Of a DNA stretch of 64,000 nucleotides, positions 17,269 to 26,489 are shown piece by piece. The notes beneath the pieces are model-generated. The model searched no databases and was not told the DNA's origin. It worked only from the letters and a program-made list of their open reading frames with translations. Source of the DNA: Roseibium sp. Its GTDB lineage: Bacteria > Pseudomonadota > Alphaproteobacteria > Rhizobiales > Stappiaceae. Within the stretch, counting starts at the first letter, position 1; each line of letters opens with the position of its first letter. A program made the translations under genes and the position numbers. Where the stretch lies: assembly GCA_017643215.1 (NCBI GenBank), contig JAEPNV010000018.1, positions 38,232-102,231 of the forward strand, in the 5' to 3' direction.

Positions 17269-17754
17269 CTATTCAGGCTTTGGCTTTTCGGCCGCCACAT
17301 AGCCCAGCGGCAAGGCGGTCGTGTTCTTGATCTGCTCCATCGCGAAGGTCGTCGACACATCGGAAATGGCGATCTTGGCAATCAGTTTCTTGTAAAACGC
17401 ATCATAGGCTTCGATATCGGGCACCGCGACCCGGAGCAGATAATCAACCTGGCCGGCCATGCGGTAGAATTCGACCACTTCAGGAAATTCCTGGATGACA
17501 TCAGCGAACTTCCTCAGCCAATCCTCCGAATGCTGATTGGTCGTGATGGAGACGAAGGCGGTCACCTGGGCATTGACCTTCTTCGGGTCGAGAATCGCGA
17601 CCCGCCCGGTGATCACACCATCTTCTTCCATCTTTTGAATGCGGCGCCAGCATGGTGTTGTGGACAATCCGACACGCCGGCCGATTTCGGCCACGGGCAC
17701 GGTGCTGTCCTCTTGAAGAATGGACAAAATACGGCGGTCTATGCGGTCGATCAT
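17269..17754 (-). CDS. Lrp/AsnC-family transcriptional regulator
   Basis: A 161-residue feast/famine regulator. The DNA-binding domain (residues 3-60) reads DRRILSILQEDSTVPVAEIG then GLSTTPCWRRIQKMEEDG, and the RAM effector domain follows (AFVSITTNQ ... GQVDYLLRVAVPDIEAY). It faces a rhodanese gene across 246 bp, which holds a direct repeat of GTTAGAAT. Members bind amino acids; the ligand is unknown here. Confidence 0.92.
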   Translation of the reverse strand: MIDRIDRRILSILQEDSTVPVAEIGRRVGLSTTPCWRRIQKMEEDGVITGRVAILDPKKVNAQVTAFVSITTNQHSEDWLRKFADVIQEFPEVVEFYRMAGQVDYLLRVAVPDIEAYDAFYKKLIAKIAISDVSTTFAMEQIKNTTALPLGYVAAEKPKPE

Positions 17755-17935
17755 CAGCGCTTTCCAAACATGCGCCGGATGTGAACCGGCGATTGCTCTC
17801 GCGGCCGGCCGTTCCGGTCAGGATTCGGTTTCCAGCTTTGGACGCAGGAGTGGAACGCGTTTCCAATCTCTGCGCCTCGGGGAGAATATTGGATTTTTCT
17901 TCCTGTATGAAGGTCTCTTTCCATTGCCTTTTTTG

Positions 17936-17968
17936 GTTAGAATGTCAAATACGGCGCTAAGTTAGAAT
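17936..17968. promoter_or_regulatory. Direct repeat GTTAGAAT in the asnC-rhodanese promoter gap
   Basis: Two identical 8-mers GTTAGAAT at 17936-17943 and 17961-17968, 25 bp apart, followed by an AGAAT-AAA-ATTCT half-palindrome. They lie just upstream of the rhodanese start and could be Lrp/AsnC contact points; this is inference. Confidence 0.35.
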
Positions 17969-18000
17969 AAAATTCTCAATACGCCGAAATGGAGACCGAT

Positions 18001-18954
18001 ATGCCTCATCTGGCAACCGCGGTTCTGAAAGGGTTCGCCGCAGCGCTTGTGAGCCTCGGGTTATTGTCCGCCGCACTGGCCGCGCCCGCGGTAACACCGC
18101 TTGTGTCGACCGATTGGCTCCAGGACAACCTGGACAATGAGGCCGTTGTCATCCTCGACACCCGGTCCAAGATCGCAAAATCGGGCAAGGACGACTACCT
18201 CAAGGCCCATATCCCCGGCGCTGTGTGGAGTGAATACCCTGGCTACTGGCGCACCGAGCGCGATGGCGTGGTCGGTGTCGTTCCGTCGATCGACAAGCTG
18301 GAAGCCGCCCTTTCCGAACTCGGCGTATCGGAAGACAAGGCCGTCGTGATCGTGCCGGCCGGCACGTCCAGCCTTGAGTTCGGGGCCGCGGCCCGGATTT
18401 ACTGGACGTTCAAGTATCTGGGCCATGAGGCGGTGGCTATCCTCGATGGCGGTCACGCTGCTTGGGTGAAGGAAGGCCGGCCGCTGGCGTCCGGCGGCGT
18501 CACGCCCGTTGGCGATCTGTTCGTTGCAGAACCGAACGAAGCTCTTTTGGTGTCGACCGATGAGGTCGCCGCGAAACTTGGAAGCGAAACCGTGCTCCTC
18601 GACGGCCGCCCGCACGCGCAATTCGTCGGTGAGGCGAAGCACAAGAAAGCCACCCGGTTCGGTCATCTGCCCGGTGCGGTCAATTTCGACCAGGCCCGGT
18701 TCTATGACGAGACATCCAACCGCCTGAAATCCGGCGCCGCATTGGCGAGCTTGTTGCCCGAAAGCCTGCGCCGCGAAGACCAACAGATGGTGTCCTACTG
18801 CAACACCGGGCATTGGGCGGCCACCAACTGGTTCGTCATGAGCGAGATGCTTGGCCAAGACAACGTCACGCTTTACGACGAGAGCATGGTGGGCTGGACC
18901 CGCCGGTCGGATCTTCCCGTCATCGCCTCTGAAAAGCCCATTGCAACCAACTAG
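18001..18954 (+). CDS. Periplasmic two-domain rhodanese sulfurtransferase
   Basis: A 317-residue thiosulfate/3-mercaptopyruvate sulfurtransferase-like protein. A signal peptide ends near residue 27 (SAALAAPAV). The first rhodanese domain (about 35-155: VVILDTRSKIAKSG, HIPGAVWSEYPG) lacks a catalytic cysteine, while the second ends in the active-site loop SYCNTGHWAATNW. GGAG stands 6 nt before this ATG; an ATG at 17989 overlaps that site. It is divergent from the AsnC regulator. Confidence 0.87.
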   Translation: MPHLATAVLKGFAAALVSLGLLSAALAAPAVTPLVSTDWLQDNLDNEAVVILDTRSKIAKSGKDDYLKAHIPGAVWSEYPGYWRTERDGVVGVVPSIDKLEAALSELGVSEDKAVVIVPAGTSSLEFGAAARIYWTFKYLGHEAVAILDGGHAAWVKEGRPLASGGVTPVGDLFVAEPNEALLVSTDEVAAKLGSETVLLDGRPHAQFVGEAKHKKATRFGHLPGAVNFDQARFYDETSNRLKSGAALASLLPESLRREDQQMVSYCNTGHWAATNWFVMSEMLGQDNVTLYDESMVGWTRRSDLPVIASEKPIATN

Positions 18955-19616
18955 ATGGCCCCATCATAAGACTGTTGCACGCCATGGTCGCCCGGCTCAA
19001 TGAGCCGGGCGACCTCGCGTTTGAGGACCGGTAAGAGGTCGGCCTCAAACCAGGGATTTTTCTTGAGCCAGGCGTTGTTCCGCCAGGAGGGATGGGGCAG
19101 CGGCAGGACACGGGGCCGGCCCTCCGATCGCTCCGCCTCCCAATACTCGCGCCAGGCCGCGACGGTCTCGGTCAGGCTTTTCCGCCGCCGCGCGCCCAGG
19201 TGATAGGCTTGGGCATATTGGCCGATGACCAGGATCAACTCGATCTGGGGCATGGCGGCAAACACCGCGTCATGCCAGGTCTGGCGGCATTCGGTCCGGG
19301 GCGGCAGATCTCCGCCCTTTGTGTCCAGCCCGGGAAAACAAAATCCCATTGGCACGATGGCCAACCGGCCCGGATCGTAAAACACATCGGCGCCGACTCC
19401 CATCCAATCGCGCAGCCGGTCACCGGAGGGGTCGGTGAAGGGCCGCCCGCTCTTGTGAACCCGCGTGCCCGGCGCCTGGCCGCACACACACATCCGGGCG
19501 GTCCCGGACACCTGCAGCACCGGCCGGGGTTCATGGGGCAAGGGCGTCTTTTCCGGGGTGTCCCGGCAAATCCGGCAGGCGCGGATGTCAGTGCAAAGCC
19601 CTAAAAGCGATCGCAT
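18951..19616 (-). CDS. Uracil-DNA-glycosylase-superfamily protein
   Basis: A 221-residue protein of the UDG-like superfamily. It has cysteines CRICRDTP and CVCGQAPGTR near the N-terminus, GRPFTDPSGDRLRDWMG mid-protein as the active-site region, LVIGQYAQAYHLG, and the C-terminal PLPHPSWRNNAWLKKNPWF that matches the HPS loop of UDGs. The subgroup is common in bacteria and may not be an active glycosylase. Its last bases overlap the end of the convergent rhodanese gene. Confidence 0.82.
   Translation of the reverse strand: MRSLLGLCTDIRACRICRDTPEKTPLPHEPRPVLQVSGTARMCVCGQAPGTRVHKSGRPFTDPSGDRLRDWMGVGADVFYDPGRLAIVPMGFCFPGLDTKGGDLPPRTECRQTWHDAVFAAMPQIELILVIGQYAQAYHLGARRRKSLTETVAAWREYWEAERSEGRPRVLPLPHPSWRNNAWLKKNPWFEADLLPVLKREVARLIEPGDHGVQQSYDGAI
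18987..19013. terminator. 12-bp perfect hairpin inside the 3' end of the UDG-like gene
   Basis: GTCGCCCGGCTC - AAT - GAGCCGGGCGAC. It lies 33 bp past the rhodanese stop and within the last 22 codons of the convergent gene. It is strong enough to end rhodanese transcripts although no T-tract follows. Confidence 0.45.
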
Positions 19617-19757
19617 GGCGTCTCGGTTTTGAAAACGGTTGAATGGCGCTGCTACGGTTTGTTTACCACGTGTTTGAGGGCGATCTTAATAAACGGTGAG
19701 TGAAATGGATCAAACCGCAAGACGCGCGAAAAGGCTTTCACAATCCCTCACCCGGCC

Positions 19758-21284
19758 ATGGATCCCGTATTGCCGCACGCCCAGGATGAACAGACCGCCA
19801 TCGACCGGAAACGGGCGATCCGGCGGCGTGAAGTGGCGCGTTCGATCAAGGGTGCACGGGACCGGCTGAACATCCCGCCGCCGCAGGCGAGCACCTACAA
19901 GCGCGAACAGCTGCATTTGTTCGCCGATACCCGCATCAGTGCGACCTACGCGGTTCCGATGCTGGTGCTGATTCTTGGAAGCATTGCAACACTTTGGATC
20001 GCGCCGGCCGTGGTCGCGATCTGGTGCGCCGCCACAGTCGCCGCGCATGGGATGATGGTATTCGCTGCCCGCCGGTATGAACAAAATTCCTTAGACCAGG
20101 GCCCAGGACGGCTTTGGTTCACGCGATTCACGCTTGGCGATCTCTTCTATGGCACCTGCTGGGCGGCGTTTTTTCTGCTTCCTGCGAAGGACCGGTCAGC
20201 CGAAGGTTTCCTAGTGCTGCAATTCGCGGCCATGTTGATTGTTGTCGCCATGAACACGACACAATCGGCAACGCTTCCCAAGGCGCTGCTATGCAGCACC
20301 TTGCCCATCACGATGGCGGCCACGGCTAGTTTTCTGCAATTTGCCGGACCGATTCATTTCACGCTCGCGGCCATGGCCATCGGCGCCCAGGGCTTTTTCC
20401 TGGTTCTCGGTCATCAACTCTTTAAAAACGCAAACACGATCCTGGAGTACCGTGCGGAAAAGGACCATTTGATCGCCGAACTTGAGACAGCGAATTCGAT
20501 CTCAGATGAGTCCCGGCGGCGCGCGGAAGCCGCCAACATGGCAAAATCGCGGTTCCTGGCGACGATGAGCCACGAGCTTCGCACGCCGCTGAACGCCATT
20601 CTCGGCTTTTCGGAAATCATGAAGGACGAAGTGCTGGGCCCGATGAAAAACGCCCAGTACCGGTCCTACGCTGCCGATATTCACGGCTCCGGCGCCCATC
20701 TGCTCAATCTTATCAATGAGATCCTCGACCTGTCGCGGATCGAGGCCGGCCGGCACGAACTCCAGGAAGAGGCGATCCTTCTCACCGAAATCGTCGAGGA
20801 GTGCATCTCAATGATGCAGATCCGCGCCAAGGAACGAACCATTGGTCTGGATCACCAATGTGAGCAGGATCTGGCAGAGGTGTGGGTCGACGAACGGGCC
20901 ATGCGTCAGGTCGTCTTGAATCTGCTTTCAAACGCCATCAAGTTCACCCCGGCAGGAGGAGACGTGCGCATTACCCTTGGCTGGTCTTCCGGCGGCGGAC
21001 AATTCATCGCCGTTCGCGACACTGGTCCGGGCATTCCCGAAGATGAAATCCCGCTCGTGTTGCAGGCGTTCGGACAGGGATCAATGGCGATCAAAAGCGC
21101 CGAGCCGGGCACTGGTCTCGGTCTTTCGATCGTCCAGGCCTTGACCGACATGCATGGCGGGAATTTTGCGCTCAAGTCCAAGCCCGGTGAAGGCACCGAA
21201 GCCATCGTCACACTGCCCAAATCCCGCAACATGAACTACGCGGACGCCTCAAACGAGCGTGCCGCCTCACGCCAATTTGCCTGA
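19758..21284 (+). CDS. Membrane sensor histidine kinase
   Basis: A 508-residue HisKA-type kinase. A basic N-terminal segment of about 55 residues precedes some six hydrophobic segments (residues about 60-230), then a coiled linker, and the phospho-acceptor histidine H272 in TMSHELRTPLNAILGF. The ATPase domain has NLLSNAIKF, RDTGPGIPEDEI and GTGLGLSIVQ. The phospho-acceptor region is close to the PleC/DivJ/PdhS type of alphaproteobacteria, but no PAS domain is evident. No response regulator is next to it. The start is uncertain because no clear ribosome site precedes the ATG. Confidence 0.85.
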   Translation: MDPVLPHAQDEQTAIDRKRAIRRREVARSIKGARDRLNIPPPQASTYKREQLHLFADTRISATYAVPMLVLILGSIATLWIAPAVVAIWCAATVAAHGMMVFAARRYEQNSLDQGPGRLWFTRFTLGDLFYGTCWAAFFLLPAKDRSAEGFLVLQFAAMLIVVAMNTTQSATLPKALLCSTLPITMAATASFLQFAGPIHFTLAAMAIGAQGFFLVLGHQLFKNANTILEYRAEKDHLIAELETANSISDESRRRAEAANMAKSRFLATMSHELRTPLNAILGFSEIMKDEVLGPMKNAQYRSYAADIHGSGAHLLNLINEILDLSRIEAGRHELQEEAILLTEIVEECISMMQIRAKERTIGLDHQCEQDLAEVWVDERAMRQVVLNLLSNAIKFTPAGGDVRITLGWSSGGGQFIAVRDTGPGIPEDEIPLVLQAFGQGSMAIKSAEPGTGLGLSIVQALTDMHGGNFALKSKPGEGTEAIVTLPKSRNMNYADASNERAASRQFA

Positions 21285-21303
21285 AGACGCCGGCGCCCCT
21301 GGC

Positions 21304-22332
21304 TCATGCGCCGGTTTTTCCCGCCACGCCCGCATCCGCAAAGGTCGCCATACCGGTATGGGTTTCGGCGGCGGCTTTCACGATCCCGGCGGCCAGCGCC
21401 GCGCCGGTGCCCTCACCAAGGCGCATACCAAAATCAAACAGCGCGGTCTGATCCATGTGCTCCAGTGCCCGGCGATGGGCCGCCTCCGCCGACACATGGG
21501 AAAACAAACAGTGGTCCAGACCCGACGGGTTCATTTTGTGGACGACCGCCGCGGCCGCTGTCGTGACAAATCCGTCGACGATCACCGGCACCCGCTGCAA
21601 ACGGGCAGCGATGATGAGACCGGCCATGGCGGCAATCTCACGTCCCCCGACCCGGCGCAAAACCTCCAGGGGGTCTGCCTCGCCATTCAGCCGCGCAACG
21701 GCTGCCCGCACCGCGTCTTCCTTGCGCTTGAGCCCTGCATCATCGACGCCCGTGCCGCGTCCGACCCAATCCCCGGCCGAACCGCCGAACAATCCGTGAT
21801 AGACCGCTGCGGCGACGGTGGTGTTGCCAATCCCCATCTCGCCCAGACATATGAGATCGATGCCGCCGGCGAGCGCCTCCATGCCGTAGGCCATGGTCGC
21901 CGCGCAATTCGGCTCGTCCAGCGCATCCTCGCGGGTGATGCTCGGGGTCGGCATATCGACCGCCAAGTCGAACACCTTCAATCCGATGTCGTAGGTCCGG
22001 CAGATCTGGTTGATCGCCGCGCCGCCGGCAGCGAAATTTTCCACCATCTGCCGGGTGACCGCGCTTGGAAAGGCCGACACGCCTTCGTCCGCAACGCCAT
22101 GGTTGGTCGCGAAAACCGCGACCAGCGGCCGCGTGATCTTTGGCGACGATTTGCCCGACCAGGCTGCAAACCAGTCCGCGAGATCTTCGATCTTGCCGAG
22201 GGAGCCCGCCGGTTTCGTCAGTTGGGTGTCGCGCGCTTTCACCGCCGCCCGCGCCTCCTCATCCGGACCCGGCATGGCCTTTGCCAGATTGCGAATGTCG
22301 GTGAAGGGCATGGCGGTTTCGGACAGGGACAT
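21304..22332 (-). CDS. cobT: Nicotinate-nucleotide-dimethylbenzimidazole phosphoribosyltransferase CobT
   Basis: Activates the lower-ligand base of vitamin B12 as α-ribazole phosphate. The 342-residue protein shows RDTQLTKPAGSLGKIEDLA, FATNHGVADEGVSAFP, AGGAAINQI and LGEMGIGNTTVAAA, all family hallmarks. The frame is open far upstream, but that part is antisense to cobS; the ATG at 22332 matches the family N-terminus. It is divergent from cobS over 103 bp, too short to hold a cobalamin riboswitch. Confidence 0.96.
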   Translation of the reverse strand: MSLSETAMPFTDIRNLAKAMPGPDEEARAAVKARDTQLTKPAGSLGKIEDLADWFAAWSGKSSPKITRPLVAVFATNHGVADEGVSAFPSAVTRQMVENFAAGGAAINQICRTYDIGLKVFDLAVDMPTPSITREDALDEPNCAATMAYGMEALAGGIDLICLGEMGIGNTTVAAAVYHGLFGGSAGDWVGRGTGVDDAGLKRKEDAVRAAVARLNGEADPLEVLRRVGGREIAAMAGLIIAARLQRVPVIVDGFVTTAAAAVVHKMNPSGLDHCLFSHVSAEAAHRRALEHMDQTALFDFGMRLGEGTGAALAAGIVKAAAETHTGMATFADAGVAGKTGA

Positions 22333-22435
22333 GCGATTGGCTCTCCGGGCGGGCACAGGCAAAGGCGATTCTTGGCCTTCGCGGGTCGCCGATCTATAAC
22401 GGCGGCCTTGCAAAACACAAGCTTGGACCCCGGCG

Positions 22436-23293
22436 ATGGCGGATGCAGACAACAACGAGACGGCCGCACCAGCCAGGCCGCGCGCCGGAACGACGGCTTC
22501 AAGCGCGGCCAGTCTTGTCGCGGATACGGCCGCCTGTGTGCGGTTTTTCTCCCGTCTGCCGCTGCCCCGGACCGGGGCGCTGGATGACCCCGCCGCGCCA
22601 CCGGACTTTTCCCGGATTGCCCGCGCAGCGCCGCTCGCCGGGGCATTCGTCGCCCTGCCCGCGGCCGGTCTCGGATTGATCCTCGGGTATTCGGCGCTTC
22701 CGACCCTGGTCACCGGCTTTGTCGTCGTCGCCGCCCTTGCTGCGGTCACCGGCGCGCTGCATGAGGACGGGCTGTCCGATACAGCAGATGGTTTTTTTGG
22801 TGGGGCAAACCCGCAGCGGCGACTGGAGATCATGAAGGACAGCCGCATCGGCGCATTCGGCGCCATCGCGCTTGTCGTGTCGATCGGCATGAAGGCGGCG
22901 CTGATCGCCGGGCTTCTGGATCGCTTTGGCGCCGCCGATGCCATGGTTGTTCTTCTGGCGTCCGAGGCCGTTTCCCGCGCCGCGCTTGTCTGGCAATGGG
23001 CCGGCCTGCCATCGGCCCGGCCGGAGGGGCTTGGCGCCCGGTTCGGCCGTCCGACAGGCCGCAGCGCCGCCACCGCGGCGGGGTTGGCCTTGTTCTGCGC
23101 CCTGCCGGCCATGCTTCAAGTGCCGCTTACGGCGGCCGCACTCGGGATCGGTGCGGCGGTCCTCGCGGCCTACGGGATCGGCCGCATGGCCAAATCAAAA
23201 ATCGACGGGGTGACAGGCGATGTCCTTGGCGCCATTCAACAGATCGGTGCCCTTGCGTTTTTGCTCGGTGTATTGGGCGTCGCGGCCACCTGA
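22436..23293 (+). CDS. cobS: Adenosylcobinamide-GDP ribazoletransferase CobS
   Basis: Integral-membrane enzyme joining adenosylcobinamide-GDP to α-ribazole in the last steps of B12 assembly. The metal-binding signature HEDGLSDTADGFFGG is near residue 105, followed by RRLEIMKDSRIGAFG; the C-terminus has the family's KSKIDGVTGDVLGA. The length of 285 residues is normal and there are several hydrophobic helices. It works on the product of CobT, encoded divergently. Confidence 0.95.
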   Translation: MADADNNETAAPARPRAGTTASSAASLVADTAACVRFFSRLPLPRTGALDDPAAPPDFSRIARAAPLAGAFVALPAAGLGLILGYSALPTLVTGFVVVAALAAVTGALHEDGLSDTADGFFGGANPQRRLEIMKDSRIGAFGAIALVVSIGMKAALIAGLLDRFGAADAMVVLLASEAVSRAALVWQWAGLPSARPEGLGARFGRPTGRSAATAAGLALFCALPAMLQVPLTAAALGIGAAVLAAYGIGRMAKSKIDGVTGDVLGAIQQIGALAFLLGVLGVAAT

Positions 23294-23349
23294 CCGTCGC
23301 TTGGGCGGCATCTCCAATCGCATTGGCCACAGGAAACTGACAGACGGCC

Positions 23350-23556
23350 ATGGCGCCACGATTTCCAAGACCCTATATCGGGGCCATGAAATCGCCGTGC
23401 ATCAAAGTCTGCCAGATCGATCAACGCTCACGCCTGTGCCTGGGCTGCTTTCGCACGCTCGACGAGATCGCGGCGTGGGGCCGGATCAGCGACGACGACC
23501 GGGACCGGATCATGGCCGACCTCGATCGCAGACGCGCGCCCTTGACTGGAGCCTGA
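23350..23556 (+). CDS. DUF1289 cysteine-rich small protein
   Basis: A 68-residue protein with the DUF1289 signature SPCIKVCQIDQRS then LCLGCFRTLDEIAAW, four cysteines arranged as a probable metal site. Its function is unproven. An ATG at 23386 (MKSPCIKVC) could also be the start and gives the usual family N-terminus. It ends 4 bp before the aspartic protease gene and probably shares its transcript with it. Confidence 0.85.
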   Translation: MAPRFPRPYIGAMKSPCIKVCQIDQRSRLCLGCFRTLDEIAAWGRISDDDRDRIMADLDRRRAPLTGA

Positions 23557-23560
23557 ACCG

Positions 23561-24274
23561 ATGCCCGGACCAAAGGCGTTCCGGGGTTTTGCGGTCGCGG
23601 TGCTGGTTGCCATCATGGCGGGGGCCGCGGTCTACGCGTTTGTCGACTGGCCAACATCTCCCGAAGACTACAATTTCGACGACACGGGGCCGCGCATTGT
23701 GGCCTTGACCGCGCTCGCGGTCGTGTTCATGGCGAGCCTGGTGTTCGGCCAGCCCAGGGTCCGCGACATCCTGCGCGCCGTTGCCTTTTGGGGCGGCCTC
23801 GCAGCCGTCCTCGTCGTCGGATACACCTACCGCGACGATCTGCTCCAGGGCGGGTACCGGGTCCTGGGCGCGCTGGCGCCGGGACTTGCCGTGCCGCAGC
23901 AGGACGGCAGCATTCTTGTTGTGCGGGACGCCTCCGGGCATTTTGTCCTGCGCGGGCGCAGCAACGGCGCGCCGATGGATTTTCTGCTCGACACCGGGGC
24001 CAGCGCCGTGGTCCTGACCGCGCAAGATGCCCGTCGCGCCGGGTTTAGCTCCAGCGACCTGTCGTTCTCGGTTCCCGTTTCCACGGCGAACGGGCGCACA
24101 ATGGTGGCGCCGATCCGCATCGAGACGCTCGATGTTGGTGACGCGCGGTTCCGCAATATCCGCGCCTTTGTTGCCCGCGAGGGATCGCTGGATAGCAACC
24201 TCTTGGGCATGACGGCGCTGGACCGGCTGCAAAGCTGGCGCATCGAGGGCGACCGTCTGATCATGGTTCCCTGA
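23561..24274 (+). CDS. Membrane-anchored retropepsin-like aspartic protease (TIGR02281 type)
   Basis: A 237-residue protein with three N-terminal hydrophobic segments (about residues 8-28, 48-63, 70-87) and a periplasmic or soluble retropepsin-like domain. The single catalytic motif FLLDTGASAVVLT starts near residue 138, so activity needs a dimer, as in this clan AA family. NLLGMTALDRL near the C-terminus is the family's second conserved motif. Its substrate is unknown. It follows the DUF1289 gene directly. Confidence 0.87.
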   Translation: MPGPKAFRGFAVAVLVAIMAGAAVYAFVDWPTSPEDYNFDDTGPRIVALTALAVVFMASLVFGQPRVRDILRAVAFWGGLAAVLVVGYTYRDDLLQGGYRVLGALAPGLAVPQQDGSILVVRDASGHFVLRGRSNGAPMDFLLDTGASAVVLTAQDARRAGFSSSDLSFSVPVSTANGRTMVAPIRIETLDVGDARFRNIRAFVAREGSLDSNLLGMTALDRLQSWRIEGDRLIMVP

Positions 24275-24280
24275 CCCCGG

Positions 24281-25111
24281 TCACCCAATCAGGCCAAAAA
24301 AGAACCGCGCTGAAACCAACAGCAAAAACGAGCCGAACAGGATTTCCATCCGCCGCCGCGGCAACGCATGGGCGACCTTCACGCCGAGCGGGGCGGCAAA
24401 TGTCGTCACCGGAATGATCAGGGCAACGCCCAGAAGGTTGACATAACCGGCCGAAAACGGCGGCAGATCGGGGGCGCCCCAGCCGGCCCATATAAGACCG
24501 ATGGTTCCTGGAACGGAAATCAACAATCCGGTTCCGGCCGATGTTGCGATCGCCTGGTGGATCGGACGTCCGTAAAGGGTCATGAACGTGTTGTTCATGA
24601 CGCCGCCGCCAATTCCCATCAGTGTCGAGAAGAATCCGGTCAGCCACCCGCACACCGCCCGGATCGGATTGCCGGGAATTTCCGTTCCAAGGCGCCAATG
24701 CGGTTGATCCAACAACATGCGCAGACCGAGGACCAGCGCGATCATCGCGAAGATGGCTTTCAATCCGTCTCCGGACACATAGGCGGCCACAAAGCTTGCC
24801 GCGACGACGCCGAGCGGCACCGGTACGAGCCATGTTCTCAAAAGCTCAAGATCCACCGACCCGCGCCGTTTGTGGGCGAGAAAGGACCTGAGCGATGTCG
24901 GCACCATGATCCCAAGCGACGTGCCGACCGACACATGCATGCGCACGCCCGGATCGACCTCCAGAAAGGTCAGAAACTGATAGAGCACCGGCACAAGGAC
25001 GGCGCCGCCGCCGATCCCGAACAACCCGGCCAGAAATCCAGCAACGAGACCGGACGCGACGAGCGCGAGGCCCAGCCACAGGACCTCGCCGGTCAGCACG
25101 GTCAGGTCCAT
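24281..25111 (-). CDS. TauE/SafE-family sulfite/organosulfonate exporter
   Basis: Inner-membrane protein of 276 residues with about eight hydrophobic helices. The family repeats GLFGIGGGAVLVPVL (first half) and TLMGIGGGVMNNTFM (second half) are both present. The family exports sulfite, sulfoacetate or related anions; the substrate is not determinable here. It is convergent with the aspartic protease gene, 6 bp apart, and read in the same direction as dusA upstream. Confidence 0.9.
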   Translation of the reverse strand: MDLTVLTGEVLWLGLALVASGLVAGFLAGLFGIGGGAVLVPVLYQFLTFLEVDPGVRMHVSVGTSLGIMVPTSLRSFLAHKRRGSVDLELLRTWLVPVPLGVVAASFVAAYVSGDGLKAIFAMIALVLGLRMLLDQPHWRLGTEIPGNPIRAVCGWLTGFFSTLMGIGGGVMNNTFMTLYGRPIHQAIATSAGTGLLISVPGTIGLIWAGWGAPDLPPFSAGYVNLLGVALIIPVTTFAAPLGVKVAHALPRRRMEILFGSFLLLVSARFFFGLIG

Positions 25112-25140
25112 GTCAAGAGATCCAGGGCCGAGGGCAAGAG

Positions 25141-26274
25141 TCAGGCCGCATGACCGCTCATCACCGGCGCGGCAGGCGGGCGGGCGGAAACCTGTCCGGA
25201 TACAGCGCCGAGTGCCTTCTCGACGACGTCCAATCCGGCCCCAGGCTTGATCGCCTCGACCGTCAGGATCCGGCGCCAGGCACGGGCACCGGGCTGGCCG
25301 TGAAACAGTCCAAGCATGTGACGGGTCATGTGCGAGAGCTTCACGCCCTTGGCCAGTTGACCTTCCATATAGCCCATGAATGCCTCCACAGCAGCCCTGG
25401 GCGGCACATCACCCGCCTTTGACCCATAGAACCTGCGGTCGACCTCAGCCAACAAACCCGGCGTGTGATAAGCGGCTCGGCCGAACATCACGCCATCAAG
25501 CGTTTCAAGATGCGTTTTGGCGGCATCCAGTTCCACAAGCCCGCCGTTCAGTCCGATAAACCGGTTAGGGTACCGCGCTTTCAGGCGCAGAACGCGATCA
25601 TAGTCGAGCGGCGGAATGTCCCGGTTTTCCTTCGGGCTGAGACCCTTGAGCCAGGCCTTGCGCGCATGGACCCAAAGCGCATCGGCGCCGGCGGCAAAGA
25701 CCGCATCGGCCATGGCGTCCAGCGCCTCTTCCGGGTCCTGCTGATCGACACCGATCCGGCATTTGACGGTCACCGGAATGCCGACCGCGGCGCACATCTC
25801 GGCAACGCACGCGGCCACCAGCTCCGGTTCGCGCATCAGACAAGCGCCAAAGCGGCCCGACTGCACCCGGTCCGACGGACACCCGACATTGATGTTGACC
25901 TCGTGGTAGCCGAAGTCCTCAACGATCTTCGCCGATCGCGCCATGTCAGCGGGATCGGACCCGCCGAGCTGGCAGGCCACCGGGTGCTCGGCTTCTGAAA
26001 ACCCGAGGAGCTTGTCCCGATCACCATGGATCACCGCACCGGTTGTGACCATCTCCGTATAGAGCAGCGCATGCCGGCTCAAATGCCGGTGAAACGCGCG
26101 GCAGTGCCGGTCCGTCCACTCCATCATTGGCGCCACGGCGAAACGGTGATCTGCGAAAAACTGCGATTTCTTTTCCGTTTTCACCACTTGCGCCTTGCGC
26201 CTTTTCTTATTGCTCGCGTCTTTGGGTCCATCCACGCGCCGCGTTTTGCCGGAAGGGACTATGCGGTGTGCCAT
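25141..26274 (-). CDS. dusA: tRNA-dihydrouridine synthase DusA
   Basis: FMN/NADPH enzyme reducing uridines in the tRNA D-loop. It shows the N-terminal FAVAPMMEWTDRHCR, the active-site cysteine in NINVGCPSDRVQSGRFGACLM, KCRIGVDQQDPEEAL, and HARKAWLKGLSPKENR, all DusA hallmarks. The start is uncertain: the ATG at 26274 gives a basic N-terminal extension of about 45 residues ahead of the conserved core, and a GTG just before VKTEKKS is a shorter option. Confidence 0.94.
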   Translation of the reverse strand: MAHRIVPSGKTRRVDGPKDASNKKRRKAQVVKTEKKSQFFADHRFAVAPMMEWTDRHCRAFHRHLSRHALLYTEMVTTGAVIHGDRDKLLGFSEAEHPVACQLGGSDPADMARSAKIVEDFGYHEVNINVGCPSDRVQSGRFGACLMREPELVAACVAEMCAAVGIPVTVKCRIGVDQQDPEEALDAMADAVFAAGADALWVHARKAWLKGLSPKENRDIPPLDYDRVLRLKARYPNRFIGLNGGLVELDAAKTHLETLDGVMFGRAAYHTPGLLAEVDRRFYGSKAGDVPPRAAVEAFMGYMEGQLAKGVKLSHMTRHMLGLFHGQPGARAWRRILTVEAIKPGAGLDVVEKALGAVSGQVSARPPAAPVMSGHAA

Positions 26275-26489
26275 CACGCGGATCGTTTTACCGGTCCAAG
26301 CAACGCCGAAACAAGGCCTGGCGCGCGGATGGCTCTGTAGCATGGCTTGCATGGATTGTCACAAAGCGCGGCGGCAAGATTGTTCTTGTCAGAACAACGG
26401 GCTTGCTGATGGGCCGCCCACAGCGCCCGGTCGCGGTTTGGAAGAACGGGAGCCCAATCGCGCCGGCGCTTCAAAACCACCAACAGACC

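Noticed and set aside
22333..22435. Cobalamin riboswitch before cobS or cobT
   Set aside because: The 103-bp gap is too short for the roughly 200-nt element and no B12-box-like sequence was seen.
22333..23112. A 260-residue N-terminal extension of cobT
   Set aside because: It is antisense to cobS, arginine- and serine-rich without any domain, and the CobT family N-terminus begins at the ATG at 22332.
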